The position numbers and the translations under genes were made by a program. A stretch of DNA of 64,000 nucleotides from NCBI GenBank assembly GCA_050084515.1, contig CM114271.1, forward strand, positions 9,796,001 through 9,860,000. The letters run 5' to 3'. Below, piece by piece: positions 1 to 9,753 of this stretch (the first letter of the stretch is position 1; every line of letters starts with the position of its first letter). The notes beneath the pieces are model-generated. The model saw only the letters and a program-made list of their open reading frames with translations. It was not told where the DNA came from and made no database searches. The stretch is from Blasia pusilla (taxonomy: Eukaryota > Marchantiophyta > Marchantiopsida > Blasiales).

Positions 1-27
1 GCTTTTTCAAGATGTTTTTTGAAGAAT

Positions 28-555
28 GCAACTCGTCGGACTCCGACGAGTTGTTCGACTGACCAAAGATTTAATAAGTTTTTGGCCCAAAGCAAACCGT
101 CAGAGTCCGACTGCTTGCTTGACTCGCCGCCTTTTCAGGATGTTTTTTGAAGAATGCAACTCGTCGAACTCCGACGAGTTGTTCGACTGACCGCATGTTT
201 AGTATGTTTTTTGCCCAAAGCAACCCATCGGAGTCCGACGGGTTGCTTGACTAGAAACTGTTTTTGGCCGAAATCAACTCGTCGGAGTCCGACGGGTTGC
301 ATTCGGAAGTTGGTTTAGCAAATTTCACGTCAAATTCCAAGTTTCCATTCAATTGCGCAACCTGTCAGACTCTGATGGGTTGCTATGTTCACGTTAGTAT
401 GTTCAATTGCACAACCCGTCGGAGTCCGACGGGTTGAAACCAGGCATTAGCAAATCTGAATGCAATCCGTCGGACTCCGACAGGTTGCATCATTTAGCTC
501 GTTCCTAGAATCCGACCTTGAGCTGTGACGACCCGTCAGAGTCCGACGGGTTGCA
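28..555. repeat. Palindrome cluster in first visible intron of copy A
   Basis: Nine imperfect or perfect palindromes lie at about 28, 93, 155, 220, 274, 356, 409, 461 and 528, spaced roughly 50-80 bp apart. Each has arms close to GCAACCCGTCGGA followed by the reverse complement. Variants include GCAACTCGTCGGA paired with TCCGACGAGTTG at 28-53, where both arms changed together. The corresponding intron of copy C (21714-22354) has the same arrangement. Confidence 0.9.
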
Positions 556-598
556 GGAACCCATGTAATTTTCTGACAGGTTGAGTTTGGATGTGCAG

Positions 599-3500
599 GA
601 TTGTATTGGAGGGGAGTGTCACCCACCACTGGATCCAGGACTGCAATCGGGTGAAGAAGGTGCTTACGATGCACCCGGGAGAGCACAAGGGGTTCTTGGG
701 CGATGCCCTTGTAAATCAGATGCTTGCAAAGGGTGATCACATAAAAAAAGAAAACTTGGGCAAATAAGTTTATTTCCCAAGATGCAGCCGTAACCATCCT
801 TTTCTGGTCGAAGATACAAGCCGCGAAGAAGAGCGCCTGACCGAGCCGAGCGGAGGGAGAAAGTATCTGGGTCTGAGCGCGCGGAATTCATCCAAGCTGC
901 ATTATCTGCAGCCACGAAATACACGGCGAGCAAGATGCAACAATACATCAGCATTCTCAACCCCGAACTTGGTCCGGAGTTCTACAAGGAGCTGAAGGCG
1001 ATTATCAAGCGCCAGCGGAAAAGGGATGAAGATCTGCAAGGTCCGATTGGGGAGAAAGTCTCCCTGGATTGCGTGCATCGGTTTGCGTTGTCCGGCATAA
1101 GCGAGTTTAGGAGGATCCAACTGATGAAAATCAGTCTCGAGGGCACAGAGGCCCAGAAGAGGGCGGCACACCATCCTCCGGGTGTGTCCGATCCAGTGAT
1201 CTCCCACTGGCTACGCGAATGGTCATTGTGGGACGCGTTGCGGGTTATCGGGAAGTTTGTGCTGGACGGTCTGCAAGTGGAGCTCAAAAGATTAGAGCCC
1301 ATTCCGGATGAAGCAAACCTGGAAAGTTCTGTAGATTTCGAGGTTTGGCTCGATGACATCCAGGACAAGCCAATCAAAAACCCAGGATTCAAGACAATGT
1401 TCAAGGTTTGCGTCCTCCCTCAGGCAGAGCTTGACGAAGAAATCGAGGGGAACAAACGGGATCAAGCAAAGAAGAAGCGAGATCTACAGGTGCAGACGAC
1501 CGATTGAGTTCGAGTAAAAGCTGCTCAACGGATGGTCTTCAGGTACTTCGTCCAGTGTAAGAATGCAGGTACCTGGAGAAAATTACCGGCAGCCTTGAAG
1601 TTGTGGGCTTCGCCGCCTGATGGAGAGACATTCTCCATGTACGACATGGAGATGGGGCAACACATGTCTGATTGGGAGGTGGAGAATTGCCCCATTTGGC
1701 TTGACTTCAACGACCCTGAAGACATCATCGATAAGGATTTATGAGTGCTTCATGATGCAGTGGCCTCAGGACAAGACGACATCCCCAATTTTGTGTAGCC
1801 TGAAGACTTCTTCGGAGGAGATGCAGAAGAGCAAGCCCACGAGACAGTTGAGTTGGCTTCCAAGGTCCGCACAGCCAAAGACAAATCCACAATGGGTCTC
1901 AAAGGCAAGGCGAGGGGAGGGAAAAATTCCGAGGCCGAGTCTTCCCAAAGAGAGGCTGAAGATTCAAGGCCAGAGGTGGAATCGTCCGGGCGAGCGGGGA
2001 GAGAGGGTCGGACCATGTCCTCGGCGAAAAAAACCCCACCTGAGTCTAAGGTCATAGAGACCCCAACAAGCCGTCCGCACACTCGGGAGAAGCGGAAGCG
2101 AGAGGTGCCAGGGTTGTCCCAAGGAGAATACAGTCCATCACCCTTGGGAAGACACAGAAAAACAACGACCCGGACAAGCGTCCTCCTTCAGTTCACTCCT
2201 TTACTAGATGAGCTGAAAAGCTTTAGTTCTCAAGCGTCAACACCAGCCATCGATAAATTGACAACGCTAGGACGGAAGCTCCAACGAAACGGGCACGCTG
2301 CCTGGACGGTGAATGGAGTGGTCGAAGAGGTTGCGGTGGATCTCTTGATCGCTGATATGCCCTCGGGGTTGCGACTGTGGGGCAAGAATCCTTCGGACGG
2401 GGTACTTGAGTGGAATGTGCCACTCTCTTATGACCAAATCGCGCTATTGTTCTCCTTTGCAGATGCCTATTTGAGTGACAAGGGTTGCTTCTTGATGTTG
2501 ATTGGAGGGAGCGAGGACAAGCTCTTCGACCTACAGTGCATCAAGAGATCGCTAAAGTGGAGGACGGCGCAATCGTGGATCATAAAAAACGAGTACCCAC
2601 TCTGATCCGCGACGAGTCAGATTCGGGTAAGGCTCAATTCCTGTAGTATAATCTCAATTATATTTTCAAATTCGGTTAAGGCTCAATAAGTGTTAATCTC
2701 CGTTGTTTTTGTCCGTGAGCAACCCGTCGGAAGGCGACGGGTTGCTGGCTTAGAGCAGCCCATGCTCGGATGAGAGCAACCCGTCAGTTTCTGACGGGTT
2801 GCATCTTTCCCACATACACAGGGAAAACCGTGGTGTACCTGCAACCCGTCGAAACCCGACAGGTTGCAGTTGCTTTTGGTTTTTCCCTATGTTTCTGGAA
2901 AGCTGCAACCCGTCTGATAGCGACGGGTTGCTCTCAGCCGAGCATGGGCTGCTCTAGGCCAGCAACCCGTCGCCTTCCGACGGGTTGCTCACGAACAAAA
3001 ACAACGGAGAGCCCGATGGGTTGTTTTTAGTCCCTGACCAACCCGTCGGAAGGCGACGGGTTGGTCCGGGACAAAACAACCCGTCGAACTCTGATAGGTT
3101 GATCCAAAGTTAGTAATTGAAAAAGTTCTCAAGCCGACTTCTTTAGTTGCTGACATTGTTTCCAACGTGCTTCTTTACAGATGGACCACTCCTACGTGTA
3201 CTGCTTCGTTCGGCCCGAGCACAATTTCCAGGTGTTCAAGATCGAGGATCCTGTGGATCCATGCTCAGATGGGTACAACTTAGATAGTTTGTACAATTCC
3301 CCCCCGGGAATTTACATGCAAGACACTACCCCACTTCTGGGAAGAAGGGAAAAATCGCCTGCCCTGATGCAAACGCTCATCGAGCTCTGCTCAAGGCCGG
3401 GTGACTTGGTGTTCAACTTAGTGGGACTTTCAGGGGCAAGTATCAAAGGTGCCTGGCAGAGTGGCAGGAACATTCTCTGCCTCGAGGGAAGGCACGAACT

Positions 3501-3693
3501 GTTTCACCTTTGCAAGGAGGCAAAGGCAGAATACGAAAGGCTCGTTGGGGCGTACAACTCTCCACCAGAGCCGAGAGCTCCGATTCCAGACCCACCATTG
3601 GTTGTGACTCCATCGTCACTTCCAACGATTCCAAAAATCAGGAGGGCAAGGCCGAAAGTAATTTTGCAAGAGCTCTTGGACAATGACGAGTGA
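599..3693 (+). pseudogene. ParB-methyltransferase-like passenger gene, copy A (broken)
   Basis: Two exons are visible: 599-2626, after an acceptor ending ATGTGCAG, and 3181-3693, after TTCTTTACAG, with donor GG|GTAAGG at 2627. Together they encode an alpha-helical middle region, a basic Ser/Glu-rich linker, then the core of a beta-class DNA methyltransferase. Motif IV reads VDLLIADMPSG (canonical D/N/S-P-P-Y), motif VI is YLSDKGCFLML, and motif VIII is WRTAQSWIIKNEYPL. After the intron come KSPALMQTLIEL (motif X region) and GDLVFNLVGLSGAS (degenerate FxGxG motif I). The ParB-like N-terminal exon is off the window. Lesions: frameshift in 760-930, TGA after the VQTTD segment (1505), TGA at 1742, TAG near 1797 and TGA near 2604. 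It is a decayed relative of copies B-E. The fold call is by motif order; enzyme activity is unlikely. Confidence 0.75.
2717..3102. repeat. Palindromes in the methyltransferase intron, copy A
   Basis: About seven palindromes occupy the intron 2627-3180. Several show paired changes that keep the stem: GTCAG with CTGAC near 2785, and CCAACCC with GGGTTGG at 3036-3062, against GCAACCC with GGGTTGC in the neighbours. The centre of each palindrome varies freely (GAAGG, TTT, CCTTC). Copies B and C carry the same kind of array in the same intron. Confidence 0.88.
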
Positions 3694-3748
3694 GTTCAAA
3701 GAACTCAACGACCTAGCTTGACTGGAGCGTTTGGAGTAGGGAGTTTTT

Positions 3749-4880
3749 TGATGATGAGGCAAAGATTTCATAGAATAGATCAAATGTAAAGTTCCGAGCT
3801 TTCTTCGGATGATATAAAGGAGATGATTCGAACGATGGTGGTGCTTGTAAAAGTTTGCTGAACATTTTTTATGTCTTTTCGAATGTGATTGTCTATGTAC
3901 TCCGCGGACTTCTATTTTGCAACCCGTCGGATTTCTCCTCCTTGCAACTTTTCACTTTTTGACGACAACACCTTTTTACCACTTCCAGGAAACCTGTCGG
4001 ATTCCGACAGGTTGCCTGATCGGACTCTTTCCGTGTTGGTCCAACTTAAGAGGCAGTCTGGCGGGCTTCTTCCCTTGGCACCTTCCCCTCAACTCGTAAA
4101 GGCAGGCGTAGGCTTCTTTTCTTCTCTCAAACGTGTTGGATTCCTACTACCTGTGCGATTGCCATAATGGTATTACCAAGGACGGAGCACATATTGATAC
4201 TGGATGGGTGTCACATTTCAGAGCGTACGAGGTATACTGCCGAGGAAGGCGGTGGGACTCAAATCAGGTTACATGGGACCGTTATGGCCTACCTAGGGGG
4301 GGGGGCCAAGGCTCTCGAATTCGCCAACATTTTTGATCCCCGTCTACAATCGGCCAGAGGAGCCACTTGTATCCCAGGACATTCCTTTTGTACTGTCACC
4401 GAGGAGAGTTAGGAGTAAATTTGTAGATGACGAGGCTGAAGAAATCATAGACTCGGTCAAATGTACATTTCCGAGGTTCCTTCAGAGGTAATAAAGGTCG
4501 AGATTTTTTCAACCGACAATGGTGTTTGTAAAATTTTGCTGGAAATTTTTTTGGGACTAGTGCATTGTGTTATTTTAGCTACTCGGAATTACAATTTTGC
4601 AACCCGTATGATTCCGACGGGTTGCAACTTTGAGCTTTTTTCCCATTGCAACTTTTTAACCCTTTCCAGGCAAGCTGTCGGATTCCGACAGGTTGGCTGC
4701 TTGAGTGATCGGACTCTTTCCCTATGAGACCAACTTCTGACGCATTGTGGCGGGCTTCTTAACTTTTGGCTCGTTCCCCTACATTCGTCAAACCAGTTGT
4801 AGGCTTCTTTTCTTGTCTAAGATGTGCAAGATTCCTACTACCTGTCGGATTGCCATTTTGGATTCCCAACCTGTTAGATT
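3749..4880. repeat. Duplicated palindrome-bearing module in 3' flank, copy A
   Basis: Two related units, about 3749-4175 and about 4423-4880, both begin with a GATGA(T/C)GAGGC stretch. Both run through the TCAAATGTA...TTCCGAG block, the GGTG(T/C)TTGTAAAA block and two palindromes, and end near GATTCCTACTACCTG. They are separated by a 250-bp conserved segment with a coding look. Copy C has the same duplication (25460-25888 and 26140-26600); copies B and E have only one unit. Confidence 0.75.
4176..4422 (+). other. Conserved open segment downstream of the methyltransferase stop
   Basis: A segment beginning CAAGGACGGAGCAC keeps one reading frame in copies A, B and C. It encodes a Thr/Glu/Gly-rich stretch with core EEGGGTQI(R/K)LH and YLGGG. 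In copies C and E it leads into an acidic DDEAEEII tail that resembles the acidic tail of the main gene (DDDE). It could be an alternative last exon or a duplicated gene tail. I recognise no domain. The frame retention is what I see; coding is inferred. Confidence 0.35.
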
Positions 4881-4959
4881 GTCGTGGGTGCAGGGTGGAA
4901 GAAAATCACTTCTAAAAATCTTTCCTTTCTTATGGTGAGCTTTCTTACGGGTTGGGAGG

Positions 4960-5543
4960 GGTGCAACTTCTCCGTTTCTCAGATTTAGGATCTGAATGAA
5001 GGGACATCAGTTCCTCTTTACTCCAGACAGCTAACAATCTTTTGGTTCAATTATCCTCTAAAGTGTTCACATTTCACAAAGTTGGTCTTGAGCAGACACC
5101 ATTCATAACCAACAGAAAGTTGGTTATGGGGCAATTTTGGGGAGGCCATGATGCAGGCAACAATCCCTGCAAAAAGAGAGGTAGGCATCCGGGTGGTCCT
5201 CCAACAAAAATACCCATGGGCATTGTTTTTTGTAGACCGAGACAGGTAATGTTAAAAAACTTAGGCTCACATGGAGAGTGATGGAAAAATGTTTGTAGTG
5301 GTCTTATGATGTCTACTTTTTTTTCGCCCCCAGGAAAAAGGAGGTTTTTTTAGGGCCAAATGTGGACCACTACCTACTCTCTTCTAAAGATTTCATGAAT
5401 TTGAAAGCAAACAAAATTTTCAAATATGTCAAAAAGTTTTGAAGAGAGGAGGCGGATTTGGCCTTTTTTTTTTAAGAGAGACTCTCCTCTCTTCCTCTCT
5501 TCCTCTCCTCTCTTACTCTCTCCTGCTAGAATACCAGCTCCCC
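4960..5543 (+). other. Right terminal region of copy A
   Basis: About 580 bp are shared with 26740-27314 and, inverted, with 8953-9392. It contains a stem-loop whose arms are CATAACCAAC and GTTGGTTATG (5105-5131). Further on are a purine/pyrimidine-asymmetric stretch and a terminal GAGAG-rich block. The block runs from AAGAGAGACTCTCC to the end. No gene is seen. Confidence 0.7.
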
Positions 5544-6429
5544 AAAATTTTTGGGGAATTCGAAATCCTTGGCCCCCCCCTAGGTAGACCATAACGGTCC
5601 CATGTAACCTGATTTGAGTCCCACCGCCTTCCTCCACAGTAAATCTTGTACGGTCTGCAAGGTGGCACCCATGCAGTATCAATATATGCTCCGTCCTTGG
5701 AAACCAATAAATCCCTACTCCAAAACGCTTCAGTCAAGCTGGATCCTTTAGTTCTTTGAACTCACTCGTCATCGTCCAAGAGCTCTTCCAGAATTATTGT
5801 CGGCCTTGCCCTCCCGATTTTTGGAATAGTGGGAAGTGACGATGGTGTCACTACCAATGGTGGGTCTAGATCCGGAGCTCTTGGATTTGGAGGAGAGTTG
5901 TCTGCTCCAACTAGCGTGTCGTAATTTTCCTTTGCCTCTTTGCAAAGGTCATAAAGTTCCTGCCTTCCCTCAAGGCAGAGAGTGTTCCTTCCACTCTACC
6001 ATGCGCCTCTAATACTTGCCCTTGATAGGCCCACTAAGTCAAACACCAAGTCACCCAGCCTTGAACAGAGCTCGATGAGCGTTTGCATCAAGGTAGGGGA
6101 CTTTCCCCTTCCTCCAAGTAAGGGGGTACTGTCCTGCATGTAAATTCCCGGGGGGTAATTGTATAAACTATCTAAGCTATACCCATCGGAGCATGGATCC
6201 ACAGGATCGAGGATCTTAAACACCTGGAAGTTGTGCTCGGGCCGAACAAAGCAATAAACATAGGAGTGGTCCATCTGTAAAGAAGCAGGTTGGAAACAAT
6301 GTCAGCAAAAAGAAAGAGCTACTTGACCGCTGGTCTACTCTCAATATGGTGACACAATGTGCAACACGTCCATAGTGCATTCTAGTCCCTGTTGATTACC
6401 AACCCATAAGAACTTGGCCTAAAGTCCTA

Positions 6430-6715
6430 ATAGTAGAGCAACTTGTCGGAGTCAGACGAGTTTTTTTACAAGTGTGATTGTTTTTTTTTTGCCTTGAGCA
6501 ACCCATCGAAAGCCGATAGGTTGCTGCCTAAGAGCAATCCATGGTTGGCTAAGAGCAACCCGTCGCTTTCCAACGGGTTGCACTCACTCAATGGAGACTT
6601 GTGGTGAATTTGCAACCCGTCGCTTTCAGACGGATTGCAACACCGCAGCCACAAGCTCTTGTGATCCGACAGGTTGCATGCAAAGATGCAACCCGTTGGA
6701 GCATGACGGATTGAA
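6430..6715. repeat. Palindromes in the methyltransferase intron, copy B
   Basis: Six palindromes at about 6438, 6497, 6555, 6610, 6665 and 6688 have arms related to GCAACCCGTCG. One (6497-6525) carries CAACCCATCG paired with CGATAGGTTG, a compensated variant. They lie between the donor at 6735 and the acceptor at 6275. Confidence 0.82.
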
Positions 6716-6940
6716 TTTGGATTAAGAGTCCTTACCCGGACTTGACTCGTCGCCGATCGGAGTGGATACTCGTTCTTGATGACCCATGATTGCGCCGTCC
6801 TCCACTTCAGCGACATCTTCACGTACTCAAGGTTGAAGAGCTCGTCCTCGCACCCTCCAGTCAAGACCAAGAAACAACCCCTGTCACTCAAATAAGCGTC
6901 CGCAAAAGAAAACAAGAGCGCAATCTGATCATAGGTAAGA

Positions 6941-7010
6941 GGTTTCGCTTGTGGGACAACAATCCGTCTGACACTGTCCCAGACGGATTGTTGTCCCACA
7001 AAGCGAAACC
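6941..7010. repeat. Inverted duplication inside the coding region of copy B
   Basis: A 30-bp arm at 6941-6970 (starting GGTTTCGCTTGTGGGACAAC) is repeated in reverse complement at 6980-7010 with a single inserted base; the loop is 9 bp. It is absent from copies A and C at the same place. In protein terms it replaces the segment just after motif IV by an inverted copy of its own coding sequence. Confidence 0.9.
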
Positions 7011-8824
7011 CAGAAGGAAAATTTGCGATGAGGAGATCCACCGCCACCTCCTCGACCACCCCATAGACCATCCAAGGAGCGTGTCCGTTTCGTTGAAGTT
7101 TTTGTCCCAGCATGGTCAATTTATCGATGGCGGGTGTCGACTCTTGGGAACTGAAACTTTGCAGATCATCCACAAGATTCGTGAAGTGAATGAGGACATT
7201 TGTCCTGGTCGTTGTTTCTCTATGTCTTCCCAAGGATGATGGAGTGTATTCCACATCCTTATCTGCTCCTTGGGACGAACCACGCGCCTCCCGCTTTCGC
7301 TTCTCCCGAGTCTGCGGTCCGCTTGTGGGGGTCTCTGTTACCTCAAACTCGACTGGAGTTTTCTTGGCGGAGGACTTGGTCCAGCCCTCTTGCCCCGCTC
7401 GCTCAAACGATTTCGCCTCTCGCCTTGAGGTCTTAGCCTCTTTTATGGAAGAGTCGGCCTCAGATTCTTCGATCCCCTCGCCTTTCCTTTCAGACCCGTT
7501 GTAGATTTTTCCTTGGTGGTGACTACCTTGGACACCAACTTCGTTGTCTCAAGGGCTTGCTCCTCCGCATCTCCTTCCAAAAAATCTTCAGGCTGCACGA
7601 AATTCAAAATATCGTCCCTACCTGCGACCAATGCATCATACACCAGGCGTAAATTTTTTTCGGTTAAGTCCTCAGGGTCGTTGAAGTTCAACCAGATTGG
7701 GCAATTGTCAACCTCCCAGTCGGACATGCCATGTGTCATCTCTATGTTGCACATGGAAAATGCCTCTCCATCAGGCGAAGAAACCCACAATTTGTAGGCT
7801 GCCGGTATTTTTTGTCAGGTACTTGCATTCTTACAATTGATGAGGTACATGTACACCATCCGTTGGGTAGCTCTTTTTCGAGATGAATCGATCGCATGCT
7901 CTTGAAGATCTTGCTTCTTCTTTGCGAAATCCCTTTTCTTGGCCTCAATTTCTTCATCCAGGTCTGCCTGGGGGAGGATGTGATTCTTGAACATCATCCT
8001 GAAGCCTCGGTTTTTTGTGGGCTTGTCTCGGATGTGATCAAGCCATAGTTCAAAATATTCTACACTCTCGAGGTTTGCTTCCTACAGAACTGGCTCTATC
8101 TTCTTCAACTCGGCTTGAAGACCCATGAGCATGGACTTCCCAAGAAGCTGTAACGCATCCCAGAATGACCATTCACGTAGCGAATGGGAGATCACTAGAT
8201 CAGAAACTCCCAGAGGATGGTGTGCCGCCCTCTTTTGGGCCTTTGTGCCCTCGAGACTAATTTTCATCAGTCGGATTCTCCTAAACTCGGAAATTCCAGA
8301 CAGTGCAATTCTGTGAACGCGGTCCAGAGACACTTTCTCGCCGATCCGACCCTGTGGATCTTCGTCTCTCTTCTGTTGGCGCTTGATTATCGCCTTGAGC
8401 TCCTTGTAGAATTTCGGGCCAAGTTCCGGGTTCAGAATGGCAATGTAGCGCTGCATCTTGCTTGCAGTGTACTTCGTAGCTGTAGATACTGCAGACTGGA
8501 TAAACTTTGCACGTTTAGACGCAAACACGTTCTCCCTTCGCTCCAATTCCAATGAAGCGCTCTTCTTGGCGGCTTGGATCTTCGACCAACAAAGGATTGC
8601 GATGGCTGCATCTTGGGAAATGAAGCTATTTTCCCAAGTCTTCTTTTTAATTTGAGCCCCCATCGCCAGCATCTTTTTTACCAGAGCGTCGCCCAAGAAC
8701 CCCTTGTACTCTGCCGGGTGCGTTGTAAGCACCTTTTTCACCTTGTCACAATCCTGGATCCAACGGTGGGTGACGTTCCCCTCGGATACAATCCTGCACA
8801 TCCAAACACACGCTAAGAATTATT

Positions 8825-8942
8825 GCAAGCTACAGGGTTCTTGCAACCCATCGGACTCCGATTGGTCGCGCAACACCTGGTGGTCAAAATGGTAGCACAG
8901 AGAAAAATATTGCAACCCGTCGGGGTCTGACGGCTCGCAACA
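8825..8942. repeat. Two palindromes in truncated upstream intron of copy B
   Basis: Degenerate palindromes at about 8845 (CAACCCATCGGA with TCCGATTGG) and 8921 (GCAACCCGTCGG with TGACGGCTCGC) lie just upstream of the exon starting at 8793 on the minus strand. The intron is cut at 8953 by another transposon end. Confidence 0.7.
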
Positions 8943-9354
8943 CTTTTTTTTCGGGGGCTGGTATTATGGCAGGAGAGAGGAAGAGAGGAGAGTCTCTCTT
9001 AAAAAAAAAGGGCCAAATCCACCTCCTCTCTTCAAAAAATTTTGACATATTTGAAATTTTTGTTTGCTTTCAAATTCATGAAATCTTTAGAAGAGAGTAG
9101 GTAGTGGTCCACATTCGGGCCTAAAGAAACCTCCTTTTTCCAGGGGGCGAAAAAAAATTAGACATCATAAGACCACTACAAATATTTTTCCATCACTCTC
9201 CATATGAGCCTAAGTTTCTTAACATTGCCTGTCTCGGTCTACTATAAGCAGTGCCCATGGGTATTTTTGTTGGAGGACTACCCGGATGCGCATCGGTACG
9301 ATGCCAACCTCTCTTTTTGCAGGGATTGTTGCCTGCATCATGGCCTCCCCTGAA

Positions 9355-9386
9355 TTGCCTCATAACCAACTTTCTGTTGGTTATGA
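9355..9386. repeat. Terminal-region stem-loop, copy D
   Basis: Arms CATAACCAAC and GTTGGTTATG flank a short TTTCT loop. The same hairpin is found at 5105-5131 and 26874-26900, so it is a fixed part of the transposon's right end. Confidence 0.8.
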
Positions 9387-9392
9387 AATCAG

Positions 9393-9753
9393 GTGCGTGC
9401 CTGGATCGGCCCAGTAGTGTTCTTGGATGCGGCGAGTGTAGGTTCTAGAGCCCATTGCCCGCATCTATGGTGGACCAACTTGGTGCCCCATGCGGTGTTA
9501 TGGAGGGCGTATGGGAGAGTGGAGCACCCCTCCCATTTGTTAGTGGATACCATTATGGATCCAGGTCGTCGATCACAGGCAGTGAGGCATGATGATCGAC
9601 CACCGTTGGATCGTGGGTCACCAGAGAGTAGGCGAGCGCGGGCGCCTTGCCCACGTTTGTGAGTTTTTCCGCTTCCTATGCATACAAGGAGGCCGGTCCT
9701 GGCTTGGTTTGGGATGACCAAGTTCAGCGGTTGGTGGAGCCCAACTCTTTTAC
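9393..9753. other. Unassigned GC-rich filler within copy D
   Basis: This stretch replaces the expected middle of the passenger gene. It is more GC-rich than its surroundings and matches nothing else in the window. Open frames exist on both strands, but I recognise no domain in them. It may be captured DNA or filler at a deletion junction. Confidence 0.4.

Larger units (their letters stand above)
1..5543 (+). mobile_element. MULE-like transposon copy A, 3' portion
   Basis: This is the right-hand part of a large DNA transposon; its left part lies outside the window. It contains a palindrome-filled intron, the two main exons of the ParB-methyltransferase-like passenger gene, a 3' flank with duplicated modules, and a right terminus ending ...AGAATACCAGCTCCC at 5543. 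The same terminus occurs at 27314 (plus strand) and, inverted, at 8953 and 41275, which fixes the end. The element sits inside the 3' flank of copy B, because sequence of copy B resumes at 5544 in the opposite orientation. The A-rich bases at 5544-5551 (AAAATTTT) would be one copy of the target duplication; the other is off the window. Assignment to the MULE class rests on copy C. Confidence 0.75.
5762..8793 (-). pseudogene. ParB-methyltransferase-like passenger gene, copy B (broken)
   Basis: On the minus strand, exon 8793-6736 follows an acceptor GTGCAG, and exon 6274-5762 follows TTCTTTACAG; the donor is GG|GTAAGG at 6735. It covers the same parts as copy A, from the helical middle region (long open stretch 8801-8082) to the acidic DDDE tail. 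Motif IV reads VDLLIANFPSG, so the first P of the canonical PP is F here, as it is M in copy A and L in copy C. Motif VI is YLSDRGCFLVL and motif VIII WRTAQSWVIKNEYPL. Lesions: a stop around 8088, stops or frame changes near 7890-7800 and 7440-7255, and a damaged segment 5996-5970. A local inverted duplication at 6941-7010 replaces the sequence between motifs IV and VI. Confidence 0.72.
5544..8952 (-). mobile_element. MULE-like transposon copy B, internal part
   Basis: This is a minus-strand copy cut on both sides by the right termini of other copies: copy A ends at 5543 and an inverted terminus (copy D) starts at 8953. It retains the main exons, the methyltransferase intron with palindromes, and part of the 3' flank. 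The flank lacks the duplicated module found in A and C, which indicates an older or separate lineage. Confidence 0.7.

Noticed and set aside
1620-2057. Alternative-frame ORF overlapping the linker region of copy A (also 23508-23813 in copy C)
   Set aside because: The frame that matches the other copies and joins the domains is the one starting at 1853 (23288 in copy C); this is a shadow frame kept open by base composition.
2717-3102. Bacterial-type intrinsic terminators
   Set aside because: The hairpins lack a following T-run in a consistent orientation and lie inside spliced introns of plant DNA.
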